64,000 nucleotides of DNA from Novosphingobium capsulatum NBRC 12533 (GTDB lineage: Bacteria > Pseudomonadota > Alphaproteobacteria > Sphingomonadales > Sphingomonadaceae). Positions 32,762 to 42,357 of the stretch are shown piece by piece; position 1 is the first letter of the stretch; every line of letters starts with the position of its first letter. The notes under the pieces are model-generated. The model saw only the letters and a list, made by a program, of their open reading frames with translations. It was not told the origin of the DNA and made no database searches. Location of the stretch: contig NZ_BCYV01000019.1 in NCBI RefSeq assembly GCF_001598375.1, forward strand, positions 1-64,000. Reading direction: 5' to 3'. The position numbers and the translations under genes are program-made.

Positions 32762-35700
32762 ATGGCAACAAAGACAAATCTGCCGTTACCGTGCGGCACA
32801 AAGGTGGGGGCATTCTTGGGGGTTTTTCGTGCAGCCGCGGCGCTGGCCGCCGCTTCTTCGCGGCCATGTGCAGCGCTCGCCCTGCTGGGCTTGGGCCTGG
32901 GTCTGGGGTTGGGCGTGGCACCCATCAGCGCCCACGCCGCGCCCGAGGGAAAGGCTAGCACGGCCAGCGCGGCGCTGGCCCGCCCGGCCATTGCCCCGCC
33001 CGAACCGTGGGTCTTGCCGCCCGGCGCCGCGATCACGCCCACCGGCGCCGGCGCGCAAGGTGCCGCCACGATTGACCTGCTGATCGATGAGCAGGCCCGC
33101 CTGATCGATGGCGGCAGCAGCGTCTATCGCGCCAACCGCTTTCGCATTGCCACCACCCAGGGATTGGACGATGCCGCCCTGCAACTGAGCTGGGATCCGA
33201 GCCTCGAAACGCTGACGCTGCACCGCTATCGCATCCTGCGCGGCGATAGCGTGATCGACTTGCTGGGCGATGGCAGCACGCTTTCCGTGGTGCGCCGCGA
33301 AAAGAACCTCGAAGACGCGATGCTCGATGGCAAGCTGACCGCCACGCTCCAGCCCGATGACCTGCGCGTCGGCGATGTAATCGATGTGGCCTATACCCGC
33401 ACGCGCCGCGATCCGGCGATCGGCGGCCGCGCCGAACTGGTGATGGGCCCGGCAGACGGTTTCCCGCTGGGCCACTATCGCCTGAGGATGACCTGGCCGG
33501 TGGGCCGCGCGGTGCAATGGCGCGCCTGGCCCGGCGTGGTGCAGCCCAAGCTGACGCGGCAGGGTGACACGATGGAACTGCTCGCCGAACCCAGCGACTT
33601 TTCCACCGAGCGGGCGCCCAGCGGCGCGCCCGCGCGCTTTGGTCTGGTCAACCTGGTGGAGCTGACCGAATTTGCCGATTGGCCCAGCGTCTCGCGCACC
33701 GGACACGCGCTGTTCGAGACGGCCGAAACGCTCAAACCCGATAGCCCGCTCAAGGCCGAGATCGCGCGCATTGCCGCCGCCAGCTCCGATCCGGTGCGCC
33801 GCGCCGAACTGGCCCTGGCCCTGGTGCAGGAACAGGTGCGCTATCTGTTCATCGGCATGAACGATGGCGGTTTCGTGCCCGCCCCGGCAGACCTGACGTG
33901 GCAGCGCCGCTTTGGCGATTGCAAGGGCAAGACCGCACTGCTGGTGGCACTGCTCAAGGGACTGGGCATCGCGGCACGGCCGGTCTTTGTCGATACCGAC
34001 AGCGGCGATGCCGTGGCCGCGCGGCTGCCGGCGATGAACCTGTTCGATCACGTGCTGGTCGAGGCGCAGATCGGCGGGCGCAGCTATTGGCTGGACGGCA
34101 CGCGCCAGGGCGATAGCCGGCTCGACCGGCTGGAAGTGCCGAATTACACCAGTGGCCTGCCCACCACGGCGCAAGGCAGCGGCTTGGTGGCGATGGTGCC
34201 GCCCGCGCCCAGCGCGCCGCAGGTGGTGACCAGCCTTGCGCTCGATGCCTCGGCCGGGGTGGAGGTGCCCGCCCCGGCGCGGGCGGAAATGCGCGCGCGC
34301 GGCGATACGGCGGCGCGCTGGCGGATGAAATATGCCGGCCTGGCCACGGCCGAGCGCGAACGCCAGCTGCGCAAGCTGTGGCGCGATGTCTATGATTTCG
34401 TTACCCCGCAAACCGTGACGGCCACTCTGGACGAGGCCAGCGGCGATTATGTGCTGGGCATGACCGGCACCGCCAAGATGGAGTGGACATCGAGCGGATC
34501 GATGCGCTGGTACGAACTCGATCGCGCGCGCGTAGGGTGGAAACCCGATGTGCAGCGCGAGGGCACCTTGCTGGCCGATGCGCCCTTTGCGTTTGATTAT
34601 CCCGATTGGTGGGCCAACCACGAAACCGTGCGCCTGCCGCGTGGCGGCAAGGACTTTGCCCTGCAAGCGAGCGACGTGGATGAAACCGTGGGCGGCCTCT
34701 ATGCCTTTCACCGTCGTGTGACGCTGAATGGCGACACGGTGACGATGGACAACGACACCCGCGCTCTCAAGGCCGAATTGCCCGCCGCCGATGCCGCCAA
34801 GGTGCGCGACCGCATGGCTGAGCTGGGCAACCATGGCCAGTTCATCCGCCTGCCCGCGATGTATGAAGCGACCGATGCCGACATGGCCGCCCTGGCCACT
34901 GACAAGCCGGCACTGGCCCATGCCTGGCTGGTGCGCGGCGCGGCGGCGTTTGACCGGGGCGACATGCCCGGCGCCATCGCCGGCCTGAATGCGACGCTGG
35001 CGGTCGATGCCAAGCAGCCCATCGCGCAAGGGCTGCTGGCCTTTGCCTATGCCAGCCAGGGCGATGCCCGCGCCACCGCGACGGCCGATGCCGCACTGGC
35101 GCTGGACGACAAATACGACATGGCCTGGGCGGCCAAGGGGCTGGTCGCGCTCAAGGCGCAGAAGATGGCCGATGCCATCGCTGCCTATGACCGCGCCATC
35201 GCGATCGATCCGCGCAACCCGCGCACTCTGGCCGGGCGAGCCAGCGCGCACCTGGCGATGGGCCAATATGGCCCGGCCCTGGCCGATACCGACGCCGCGC
35301 TTGTCCTCGCGCCCGATCTGCCGCTGCAGCCCGTGCGCGTGGTCGCGCTTTCGATGCTGGGCCGCACGACCGAGGCACTGGAGGGAGCCGACGCGCTGCT
35401 GGCCAAGAACCCCGACGCGCGCGACATGCGCCGCCTGCGCGCCGCCCTGCGCGCACAGGAGGGCGACCGCACCGGTGCCCTGGCCGATGCCGACTGGCTG
35501 GTGGCGCATGACGGCACGACGGCCGACCTGCTCACTCACGCTTCGATGCGGCCGGTGAGCGACAATGCCGGGCGCATGACCGACGTGACCGCCGCATTGA
35601 AGCGCGATCCCGACAATATCGATGCCCTGCTGCAACGCGCCGCCTTGGAGCGGGACGCTGCCGCCACTGACGCGATGACCGCCGATATCACCCACGCGGC

Positions 35701-36178
35701 CAAGCTCGCTCCCACCTCGCTCAAGGTGGCAGCCGCGCAGATGGACATGATGGCAGCGCAAGGCCGCAGCGCCGCCGCGCTGCAACTGGCCGGCACCACG
35801 CTGGCCGGCCATGCCCAAGACCCGGAGGCGCACAACCTGGTGTGCTGGTTCAAGGCCACGCACAACCTTGCGCTCGATAGCGCCGGCGGCGATTGCGACA
35901 ACGCCCTGCGCCTCGCGCCGGGCCGCCCCGATTTCATCGACAGCCGGGGTTTCCTGCGCCTGCGCCAGGGTGACAACAAGGGCGCGATTGCCGACTATGA
36001 CACCGCGCTGCGCATGGCGCCGACGCTGATCGCCTCGCTCTATGGGCGCGGGCTTGCCTATGCCCGCCTGGGCGAGCGCGACCGCGCGCTGGCCGATCTG
36101 TCCCGCGCGCGCAGCCTGTCACCGGGGGTGGACAAGACCTGGGCCGAATATGGCATGCAACTGCCGCCCGGATTCTGA
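32762..36178 (+). CDS. DUF3857-transglutaminase-TPR protein
   Basis: A 1138-residue secreted or membrane-tethered protein. A hydrophobic signal-like segment (about 23-60) is followed by the beta-rich DUF3857 domain (about 95-310). The transglutaminase-like domain follows (about 330-470), with the nucleophile cysteine in RFGDCKGKTALL, histidine in LFDHVLVEA and aspartate in YWLDGTRQG, so the triad looks complete. The C-terminal 450 residues carry TPR repeats (for example AIAAYDRAIAIDPRNPRTLA and AIADYDTALRMAP). Such proteins are common in Bacteroidetes and sphingomonads, with no settled role; periplasmic proteolysis or crosslinking is possible. It stands alone. Confidence 0.82.
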   Translation: MATKTNLPLPCGTKVGAFLGVFRAAAALAAASSRPCAALALLGLGLGLGLGVAPISAHAAPEGKASTASAALARPAIAPPEPWVLPPGAAITPTGAGAQGAATIDLLIDEQARLIDGGSSVYRANRFRIATTQGLDDAALQLSWDPSLETLTLHRYRILRGDSVIDLLGDGSTLSVVRREKNLEDAMLDGKLTATLQPDDLRVGDVIDVAYTRTRRDPAIGGRAELVMGPADGFPLGHYRLRMTWPVGRAVQWRAWPGVVQPKLTRQGDTMELLAEPSDFSTERAPSGAPARFGLVNLVELTEFADWPSVSRTGHALFETAETLKPDSPLKAEIARIAAASSDPVRRAELALALVQEQVRYLFIGMNDGGFVPAPADLTWQRRFGDCKGKTALLVALLKGLGIAARPVFVDTDSGDAVAARLPAMNLFDHVLVEAQIGGRSYWLDGTRQGDSRLDRLEVPNYTSGLPTTAQGSGLVAMVPPAPSAPQVVTSLALDASAGVEVPAPARAEMRARGDTAARWRMKYAGLATAERERQLRKLWRDVYDFVTPQTVTATLDEASGDYVLGMTGTAKMEWTSSGSMRWYELDRARVGWKPDVQREGTLLADAPFAFDYPDWWANHETVRLPRGGKDFALQASDVDETVGGLYAFHRRVTLNGDTVTMDNDTRALKAELPAADAAKVRDRMAELGNHGQFIRLPAMYEATDADMAALATDKPALAHAWLVRGAAAFDRGDMPGAIAGLNATLAVDAKQPIAQGLLAFAYASQGDARATATADAALALDDKYDMAWAAKGLVALKAQKMADAIAAYDRAIAIDPRNPRTLAGRASAHLAMGQYGPALADTDAALVLAPDLPLQPVRVVALSMLGRTTEALEGADALLAKNPDARDMRRLRAALRAQEGDRTGALADADWLVAHDGTTADLLTHASMRPVSDNAGRMTDVTAALKRDPDNIDALLQRAALERDAAATDAMTADITHAAKLAPTSLKVAAAQMDMMAAQGRSAAALQLAGTTLAGHAQDPEAHNLVCWFKATHNLALDSAGGDCDNALRLAPGRPDFIDSRGFLRLRQGDNKGAIADYDTALRMAPTLIASLYGRGLAYARLGERDRALADLSRARSLSPGVDKTWAEYGMQLPPGF

Positions 36179-36366
36179 GCGCCGCGCGCGCCATGTGCGG
36201 TGCGGACGAGGTCCAAGACCGGTGACGCGCCGGTTGCGGACATTCTGGCAGGACGGGCCACCAGAAAAGCGGGACCCCGGGTCAATGATTTGCGCCATGG
36301 CAATCAACCACCAATCCTTGCTCCCAACCCACACAATGGATCGACGCAGCGCGGATTGGCAGCGGC

Positions 36367-36909
36367 CTAATCCACCTGGCGCCACTCTCCGGGCGCGAGG
36401 CCATCGAGCGTCCAGGCGCCGATGGCCCAGCGCACCAGGCGCAACGTGGGGTGGCCCACGGCCGCCGTCATGCGCCGCACCTGGCGGTTGCGCCCTTCGC
36501 GCAGGGTCAGCTCCAGCCAGCAATCGGGCACGCTCTTGCGAAAGCGTACCGGCGGCACGCGCGGCCACAGCGCGGGCGGATCGATGCGGCGCACCCCGAC
36601 CGGCAGCGTCATGCCGTCCTTGAGGCGTACGCCGCGCCGCAAGGCGGTGAGCGCCGCCTCGTCCGGCTCTCCCTCCACCTGCACCAGATAGGTCTTGGGC
36701 GCCTTGAACCGGGGATCGGCGATGCGCGCCTGCAGGCGGCCATCGTCGGTCAAAAGCAGCAGCCCCTCGCTATCGAGATCCAGCCGCCCGGCCGGATAGA
36801 CGCCCGGCATGGTGATATGATCGGCCAGGGTGGGCCGCGCCGGGCCCGTGCTCTCGTTGGTGAACTGGCACAGGACGCCATAGGGCTTGTTGAACGCGAT
36901 CAGGGCCAT
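36367..36909 (-). CDS. rluE: 23S rRNA pseudouridine synthase, RluE-like
   Basis: A 180-residue enzyme of the RsuA/RluB/RluE class. The catalytic aspartate is D44 in GRLDLDSEG. The N-terminus begins directly with IAFNKPYGVLCQF, without an S4 domain, which points to RluE, the enzyme for U2457 of 23S rRNA. The C-terminal REGRNRQVRRM motif is conserved. It starts 6 bases after the ribosomal oxygenase gene stops, so two ribosome-modification genes share a transcript. Confidence 0.87.
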   Translation of the reverse strand: MALIAFNKPYGVLCQFTNESTGPARPTLADHITMPGVYPAGRLDLDSEGLLLLTDDGRLQARIADPRFKAPKTYLVQVEGEPDEAALTALRRGVRLKDGMTLPVGVRRIDPPALWPRVPPVRFRKSVPDCWLELTLREGRNRQVRRMTAAVGHPTLRLVRWAIGAWTLDGLAPGEWRQVD

Positions 36910-36915
36910 GGGTGC

Positions 36916-38115
36916 TCAATCCGCCCAATCGCTGTCATCATCTTCTTCCTCGCCATCATCGAAAGCGAGGGTGCCCTGGTCGATCAGCGCGGTCACCAGC
37001 GCGGCGGTGCCCGGCGCGCCGGCCAGGCCCGGATCGAGCAGCACCAGCGCCCCGCCGCACAATGCCTGGGCCAGGGCCACGTCGGCGCAGGGCCAGGCCT
37101 GGCCATCGGCAAACAGCAGCGTGCCGGCCCCCTCGCGGATATAGGCCAGGCGGTGGGCCGGATTGCGGCGCAGCGCCACGCCCTGCGCCAGCAGCGCGGC
37201 GACATCGGCCGGGTCTGCCGCCGTTTCGGGGCGCCAGTCGGTATCGGCGTATTTGGCCTGGGTGTTCATCTGGCCAAACCAGCGGGCAAAGGCCGCGCGA
37301 TCGCCCAGCGCTTCCAGCGTCATGGCGTGCAGCCGGTCGAGCGCGGCCGGGGTGATCTCTCCGGGGTGATCCTGCAGGACAAGATCGGGATCGGCATAGC
37401 GATCGGCCTCGTGATCGGGCGCCGCTTCCAGTTGGTCGGCCACATGGGCGCCCCAGCCCTCCACCAGTTCGGCGCGCGAGGGGGCGCGGAACCCGATAGA
37501 ATAGGTCATGCAATCATCGCCCAGCGCCACGCCATCGTGGGCAAAGCCGGGCGGGACATAGAGAATGTCGCCCGGTTCCAGCACCCAATCGCCAGTGGCG
37601 GCAAAATCCGCGATCAGGGCAAGATCGGCGTGCTGCTGGCGCGGCGTGGCGGCATCGCAGCGCGGCCCCACGCGCCAGCGCCGCCGGCCCAGTCCCTGGA
37701 TCAGGAACACGTCATACTGGTCGAAATGCGGCCCCACCCCGGCCCCGTCGGTGGCATAGCTGATCATCACGTCATCGATCCGCCAATCGGGCACGAAGCG
37801 GAACGGCGCGATCAGATCGGCCACCTGCGGCACCTGCTGGTCCACTGCCTGGACCAGCAGCGTCCAGGGATCGGCGCCCAGGCTGGCAAAGCGGTCTTCG
37901 GGCAAGGGCCCGTGTTCCAGCACTGGCCCGCCCGCGCCGCGCACGATCAGGCGCGATTCCACCCCGGTTTCGCAGGCCAGGCCGGCCAGTTCATCGGGAT
38001 CGAGCGGATTGTGCCACGCCCCCCACGGATTGCGGATCAGCAAGGGCTGCTTTTGCCAGGCAGTGGCGAGGAACCGGGCGATGTCGAAGTGGGCAAGGTG
38101 CATGGCGCCGCTCAT
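36916..38115 (-). CDS. roxA: Ribosomal oxygenase RoxA-like (JmjC cupin)
   Basis: About 399 residues. The first 250 closely follow E. coli YcfD/RoxA, the Fe(II)/2-oxoglutarate arginine hydroxylase of ribosomal protein L16. Landmarks are PDWRIDDVMISYATDGAGVG, the iron motif HFDQYD, IQGLGRRRWRVG, and the second histidine in YVPPGFAHDG. A further domain of about 150 residues ends in an acidic tail. The start is uncertain: ATG 38115 or ATG 38103 fit the family N-terminus, and a GTG at 38127 is also in frame. It is followed at once by the rluE-like gene. Confidence 0.85.
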   Translation of the reverse strand: MSGAMHLAHFDIARFLATAWQKQPLLIRNPWGAWHNPLDPDELAGLACETGVESRLIVRGAGGPVLEHGPLPEDRFASLGADPWTLLVQAVDQQVPQVADLIAPFRFVPDWRIDDVMISYATDGAGVGPHFDQYDVFLIQGLGRRRWRVGPRCDAATPRQQHADLALIADFAATGDWVLEPGDILYVPPGFAHDGVALGDDCMTYSIGFRAPSRAELVEGWGAHVADQLEAAPDHEADRYADPDLVLQDHPGEITPAALDRLHAMTLEALGDRAAFARWFGQMNTQAKYADTDWRPETAADPADVAALLAQGVALRRNPAHRLAYIREGAGTLLFADGQAWPCADVALAQALCGGALVLLDPGLAGAPGTAALVTALIDQGTLAFDDGEEEDDDSDWAD

Positions 38116-38216
38116 GCGCCGATGCACCGCCCCTTGTCAAAAGGTGGCCCGTCACCCGGGCTGCCAAGCTTGAATTTGCCGTGCCGCCGTTCCATGCAGG
38201 GCCAGCAGGAGACGAT

Positions 38217-38888
38217 ATGGCCAAGCGCGCAAAAGCCGAACAGGCAGAGCCTTCAGAAGCAGTTATCGAACAATTGACCACCGGATCGGGCGCCCCCAGC
38301 AACGATCCCCGCGCGCTGGAAAAGGCGCTGGGCCTGCGCGTGCGCCAACTGCGCCGCCAGCAGGATCTGTCGGTGGCCGATCTGGCCACCGCCGCCGGGC
38401 TTTCCACCGGCATGCTCTCAAAGATCGAGAACGGGCAGATTTCCGCCTCGCTCACCTCGATCCACTCGCTTGCCCAGGCGCTCAGCGCGCCGATCTCGTC
38501 GCTGTTCGCCCTGGCCGAAGAGCGGCAGGACTGCTCGTTCGTGGCGGCCGGCGAAGGCGTGAAGATCGATCGGCGCGGCACCAAATCGGGCCACGTCTAT
38601 CAATTGCTGGGCCACCTGATGCGCGGCGATCTGGTGATCGAACCCTATCTGATCACGCTGTCGGACCGGGCCAGCCCCTATACCAGCTTTTCCCACGCCG
38701 GGACGGAGCTGATCCACGTGCTGGAGGGCGAACTGTCCTATCGCCATGGCGACCGGCGCTATGACCTCAAGCCCGGCGACACGCTGCTGTTCGACAGCCA
38801 GGCCCAGCATGGTCCGGAAACCATGGGGCCGGGCACGATCCGCTATCTGTCGATCATCGCCTATCCGCGCGGGCAGGCGGGGGCCTGA
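38217..38888 (+). CDS. XRE-family regulator with C-terminal cupin
   Basis: A 223-residue regulator. The helix-turn-helix is at about 45-100 (RQLRRQQDLSVADLATAAGL, then TGMLSKIENGQISASL). A cupin ligand domain runs from about 140 to the end (SHAGTELIHVLEGELSYRHG and LKPGDTLLFDSQAQHGPE). This XRE-cupin architecture often controls amino-acid or polyamine catabolism and transport genes. ATG 38217 has AGGAGA ahead. It converges with the homocysteine methyltransferase-TonB receptor operon, for which it is the obvious local regulator. Confidence 0.88.
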   Translation: MAKRAKAEQAEPSEAVIEQLTTGSGAPSNDPRALEKALGLRVRQLRRQQDLSVADLATAAGLSTGMLSKIENGQISASLTSIHSLAQALSAPISSLFALAEERQDCSFVAAGEGVKIDRRGTKSGHVYQLLGHLMRGDLVIEPYLITLSDRASPYTSFSHAGTELIHVLEGELSYRHGDRRYDLKPGDTLLFDSQAQHGPETMGPGTIRYLSIIAYPRGQAGA

Positions 38889-38923
38889 CGCACCCTCGCG
38901 CTGCTGGGATAACCGCCGGCAGG

Positions 38924-39808
38924 TTAGCCCAGTTCGCTGCGCAGCACGGCGATGTGTTCGGGCCCGATGCCGCAGCATCCGCCCAGGATCGTGGCGCCCT
39001 CGGCCGCCCAGGCGCGGGCAAAGGCGGCATAGCCCTGGGGCGTGAGATCGGCGCGGATCGGGCTCAGGCCATTGTTGGCTTCGGCATCGGCGCCCTGCGG
39101 CGGGAAGGCATTGGCATAGACGCCGATCGCCACCCCGCTGCCGGCCAAGGCGGCCTTGGCCTGGGCCACGGCGGCGGCCATCACTTCGGGCTGGCTGCAA
39201 TTGAACAGCAGCGCCTGGGCGCCCAGCCGCAGGGCGGCGGCCGCAGCGGCTTCGACGCTTTCGCCCGAGCGCAGCTGCGGGGCTGCGGCCGGGTCTTCAT
39301 CGGCCAAGGTGAACGAGAGCCACAGCGGCTTGCCCGTGGGCGCGATCAGATCGGCGACGAGTTCCGCCTCGGCAATCGCCGAAAGAGTTTCGGCCTGCCA
39401 GTGATCGACTTGCGGCGCCAGCGCGGTCACCAAGACCGACAGCACCGCGCGGCTGCGTTCCAGATCGATCAGGTCAGGGCGGTAAGACCCCGAGACCGGC
39501 GGCAGCGATCCGGCCACCTTCACGCCACGCGGCGCGGCATCGGCCACAGCGCGCGCCAGGCTGCCGGCCAGTGCCGCCCACTGCGCGCCATGGGCATCGA
39601 AGCGGTCCTGCCCGATGTGAAACGGCACCACGGCATAGCTGTTGGTGGTAATCACATCGGCCCCGGCATCGACATAGCGCTGATGCACCTGGGTCACGAA
39701 GTCAGGCGCCTCGATCAGCGCCAGGGCCGACCATTCGGGCTGGCGGAACGGCGCGCCGCAGCGCGCCAGCTCGCGGCCCGTGCCGCCATCAAGGATCACC
39801 AGGCTCAC
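38924..39808 (-). CDS. Homocysteine S-methyltransferase, MmuM-like
   Basis: A 294-residue zinc-dependent methyltransferase. The N-terminus reads LVILDGGTGREL, as in this family. The three zinc cysteines are in LLFNCSQPE (one) and GGCCG (two). It makes methionine from homocysteine with S-methylmethionine or S-adenosylmethionine as donor. Its GTG start at 39808 overlaps the stop of the TonB receptor gene (GTGA), so receptor and enzyme are coupled. That linkage suggests the receptor imports the methyl donor or a related thio compound. Confidence 0.87.
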   Translation of the reverse strand: MSLVILDGGTGRELARCGAPFRQPEWSALALIEAPDFVTQVHQRYVDAGADVITTNSYAVVPFHIGQDRFDAHGAQWAALAGSLARAVADAAPRGVKVAGSLPPVSGSYRPDLIDLERSRAVLSVLVTALAPQVDHWQAETLSAIAEAELVADLIAPTGKPLWLSFTLADEDPAAAPQLRSGESVEAAAAAALRLGAQALLFNCSQPEVMAAAVAQAKAALAGSGVAIGVYANAFPPQGADAEANNGLSPIRADLTPQGYAAFARAWAAEGATILGGCCGIGPEHIAVLRSELG

Positions 39809-42198
39809 AGGTTCACCGTCAGGCGCAGGTAATACGATCCGCCGTTGATGCCATAGGGCGCAACGTGGGAATAGCGATCGTAGTTGAGCGCCTGGCCAAT
39901 GTCGGTGGGGATCATGCGCGGGTGCACGTCGAACAGGTTGTTCGCGCCCACGCCCACGCGCACCTGCGGCGTGACGCGATAGCCGATGTCGAGATCGGTG
40001 ATCACGCGCGCACCGGTATCGATGATGTAATAGGGCTCGGCATAGCCCTGCGCCTGGCGCGCATTGCTGTAGAACGTGTTGCGCAGTGTCAGATCCAACG
40101 GGCCGCTGCTCCATGCCGCGGCCAGCGAGGCTTTCCACGATGGCGTGGCGGTGGTGAGGTTGGTGCGCTGCACCGCATCGACCAGCGCCAGACCGGCGTC
40201 AGCCAGGACGGCAGGCGCAGCATGCACGCGGCGGATCGTGGTATCGACATAGGCAAGCCCCGCATCCCAGCGGACCGTGCCCAGCGCGCCGGCCGGCATC
40301 ACCCAGCTGGCGGTCATGTCCACACCCTGCGTGCGGGTATCGACGCCATTGGTGAAGAACACCGCGCTGACATTGCCCGGATCGAGCCCGGCGGGGATCG
40401 TCGTGCCGTTGGCGGTAATCGCCGCCTGGGCCAGATCGCCATAGAGATAGGCGCTTTCAATGATCCGGTTCTTCACATCGATGCGATAGGCATCGACCGT
40501 GATCGACAGGCCGTGCACCGGCTCTGCCACAAAGCCCAGGCTGGCGCTGGTGGAGGTTTCCGGCTTGAGCGCGGGCGCGCCCAGCAGGTTGGCGCCGGGC
40601 GAGCCGAGCGGCAGCTGGATCGAGGCGTAGCCGGTGGTGACCGTGGTGGCCGAATAGTTCTGCTGCGCTAGGGTCGGCGCGTGGAACCCGGTGCTGACAC
40701 TGCCGCGCAGGGCAAAGCGGTCGGTCACGTCATAGCGGCTGGCAAGCTTGCCGTTGAGGCGGCTGCCCACGCCGTTGTAATGCTCCCAGCGCAAGGCGCC
40801 CGAAAGCTCCCACGCCTTGACCGGGCGCAGCGTCAGGTCGGCATAGCCGGCCACGCTGTTGCGGTGCACGTTGGCCGCGTCGCTGGGGCGGAAGCCCGGA
40901 AACGCCTGAGGCCCGCCGCTGTAATACGAGGTCGGCTCGCCGGCACGGATCTCATAGGTTTCATAGCGGTTTTCCGCGCCGAACGCGAACGTCGCCGGAC
41001 CGGCCAGCCCCAGGTCGAACTGGTGCTTCACATCGAGGTTGCTGGTCCATTCCGACGCGGCAAAGCCACCGACGTTGAAATCGGTCTGGGCATTGCCGGT
41101 GTCGGCCAGCAGATCGGGGTTGATCGTGCTGATATTGCGCAGCTTGACCGTGTCGCGGCCATAGGTGGACGAAAGGTCCACCGCCCAATCGCCGTGGCTC
41201 TTGATGCCGCCGGTCACGCTGAAATCGTGTTCGTTCAGCGTTTCCTGCGGGGTGAAGCCCTGGGGGTAGAGCGCATCGACCGCATCGGAAAACCAGCCGG
41301 GCTGGCGCGGGTTTTCATTGGCCCGTGCCTTGCGCCAGGCATAAGTGCCAAAGCTGTAGAAATCGAGGGTTTCGCCCAGCGGGCGGGTATAGTCATAGCC
41401 GCCGCTGACCACGACCGAGCGCGGCATGCCCTGCACCTTGGCCGGCTGCACGCCGCCGCTGTCGCCGCTGCGGTTGGTGAAATCCTGATAGCGATAGCCG
41501 GCCGACAGATGCAGCACGCCGCCATCCTTGAGAGCGACGCCCTTGTCGGCATTGGCCTGGATCGAGGTGCCATCGCCGGCATAGTACTTGCCGCCCTGCA
41601 CCGAAACGCCGCCCGAATTGGCATCATCCTTGAGGATGACGTTGATCACCCCGGCGATGGCATCTGACCCATACTGTGCCGCCGCGCCATCGCGCAGCAC
41701 TTCCACGCGGCCCACGGCGGCCAGCGGGATCATGTCGAGATCGACGACATTCGACCCTTGCGAGGGATCGCTATCGGCATAGATGCTGGACGAAAGGTGC
41801 CGGCGCTTGCCGTTGACCAGGATCAGCGTCTGGCTGGGCGACAGGCCGCGCAGCGCAAAGGTGCGCGCCAAGGCGCCCACGTCATAGCCCACGGCCGGGG
41901 CATTGAACGAAGGCAGCACGCTGCGCAGCGAATCGACCAGGTTGGACTGGCCCGTGGCCGTCAGGGTATCGGCCTTGACCACGTCGATCGGGGTGGCGCT
42001 CTGCCGGGCCAGGCGGCCGCTTTCGCGCGTGCCGGTGACGATGATGGCATCGCCGCTGGTGCCGATGTCGGCAGCCGGCGCATCGGTGGCTGGTGCCGGT
42101 GCCTGGGGCGCGGCCAGCGCCATGCTGCTGGCCGAGAGGCCAAGGGAGACCAGCGCCAAACGCAGCGGCGCGCGATAGGAAACGACGGAAAGTGCCAC
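39805..42198 (-). CDS. TonB-dependent receptor of the methionine locus
   Basis: A 797-residue outer-membrane receptor. A signal peptide ends near ALAAPQ. The TonB-box-like AIIVTGTRE is followed by a plug with FALRGLSPSQTLILVNGKRR and VEVLRDGAAAQYGSDAIAGV, then a barrel ending YYLRLTVNL. The GSDAIAGVINV pattern places it with the large sphingomonad receptor class whose ligands are mostly unknown. It is translationally coupled to the homocysteine methyltransferase and divergent from an APC permease, so uptake of S-methylmethionine or a methionine derivative is a reasonable but untested guess. Confidence 0.9.
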   Translation of the reverse strand: MALSVVSYRAPLRLALVSLGLSASSMALAAPQAPAPATDAPAADIGTSGDAIIVTGTRESGRLARQSATPIDVVKADTLTATGQSNLVDSLRSVLPSFNAPAVGYDVGALARTFALRGLSPSQTLILVNGKRRHLSSSIYADSDPSQGSNVVDLDMIPLAAVGRVEVLRDGAAAQYGSDAIAGVINVILKDDANSGGVSVQGGKYYAGDGTSIQANADKGVALKDGGVLHLSAGYRYQDFTNRSGDSGGVQPAKVQGMPRSVVVSGGYDYTRPLGETLDFYSFGTYAWRKARANENPRQPGWFSDAVDALYPQGFTPQETLNEHDFSVTGGIKSHGDWAVDLSSTYGRDTVKLRNISTINPDLLADTGNAQTDFNVGGFAASEWTSNLDVKHQFDLGLAGPATFAFGAENRYETYEIRAGEPTSYYSGGPQAFPGFRPSDAANVHRNSVAGYADLTLRPVKAWELSGALRWEHYNGVGSRLNGKLASRYDVTDRFALRGSVSTGFHAPTLAQQNYSATTVTTGYASIQLPLGSPGANLLGAPALKPETSTSASLGFVAEPVHGLSITVDAYRIDVKNRIIESAYLYGDLAQAAITANGTTIPAGLDPGNVSAVFFTNGVDTRTQGVDMTASWVMPAGALGTVRWDAGLAYVDTTIRRVHAAPAVLADAGLALVDAVQRTNLTTATPSWKASLAAAWSSGPLDLTLRNTFYSNARQAQGYAEPYYIIDTGARVITDLDIGYRVTPQVRVGVGANNLFDVHPRMIPTDIGQALNYDRYSHVAPYGINGGSYYLRLTVNL

Positions 42199-42308
42199 GA
42201 AAACCCCGGATCGGTTGGACGTCGGAAAAATCCACCTAATGACTTGAGTATTATTCGGTCAAATGAGCAGTTCAAAACATGCCAATCCTTGCACGGACTG
42301 TGGCAATC

Positions 42309-42323
42309 GCGCACTAGGTGCGC
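42309..42323. repeat. Inverted repeat between receptor and permease genes
   Basis: GCGCAC and GTGCGC flank TAG (42309-42323), a perfect 6-bp inverted repeat. It lies in the 159-base gap between the divergent TonB receptor and permease, 35 bases before the permease start. It could be an operator for the nearby XRE-cupin regulator or a small hairpin. Confidence 0.4.
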
Positions 42324-42357
42324 TGCTCGTGGCCCCCAGCCTGCGGAAAGTGCCTGC

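Noticed and set aside
32786..35863. 1025-codon minus-strand open frame opposite the DUF3857-TPR gene
   Set aside because: Same shadow effect; the plus-strand product has recognisable domains in order.
42199..42357. Possible SAM or methionine riboswitch before the receptor or permease genes
   Set aside because: I looked for known SAM aptamer cores on both strands and saw none; only a short inverted repeat is present.
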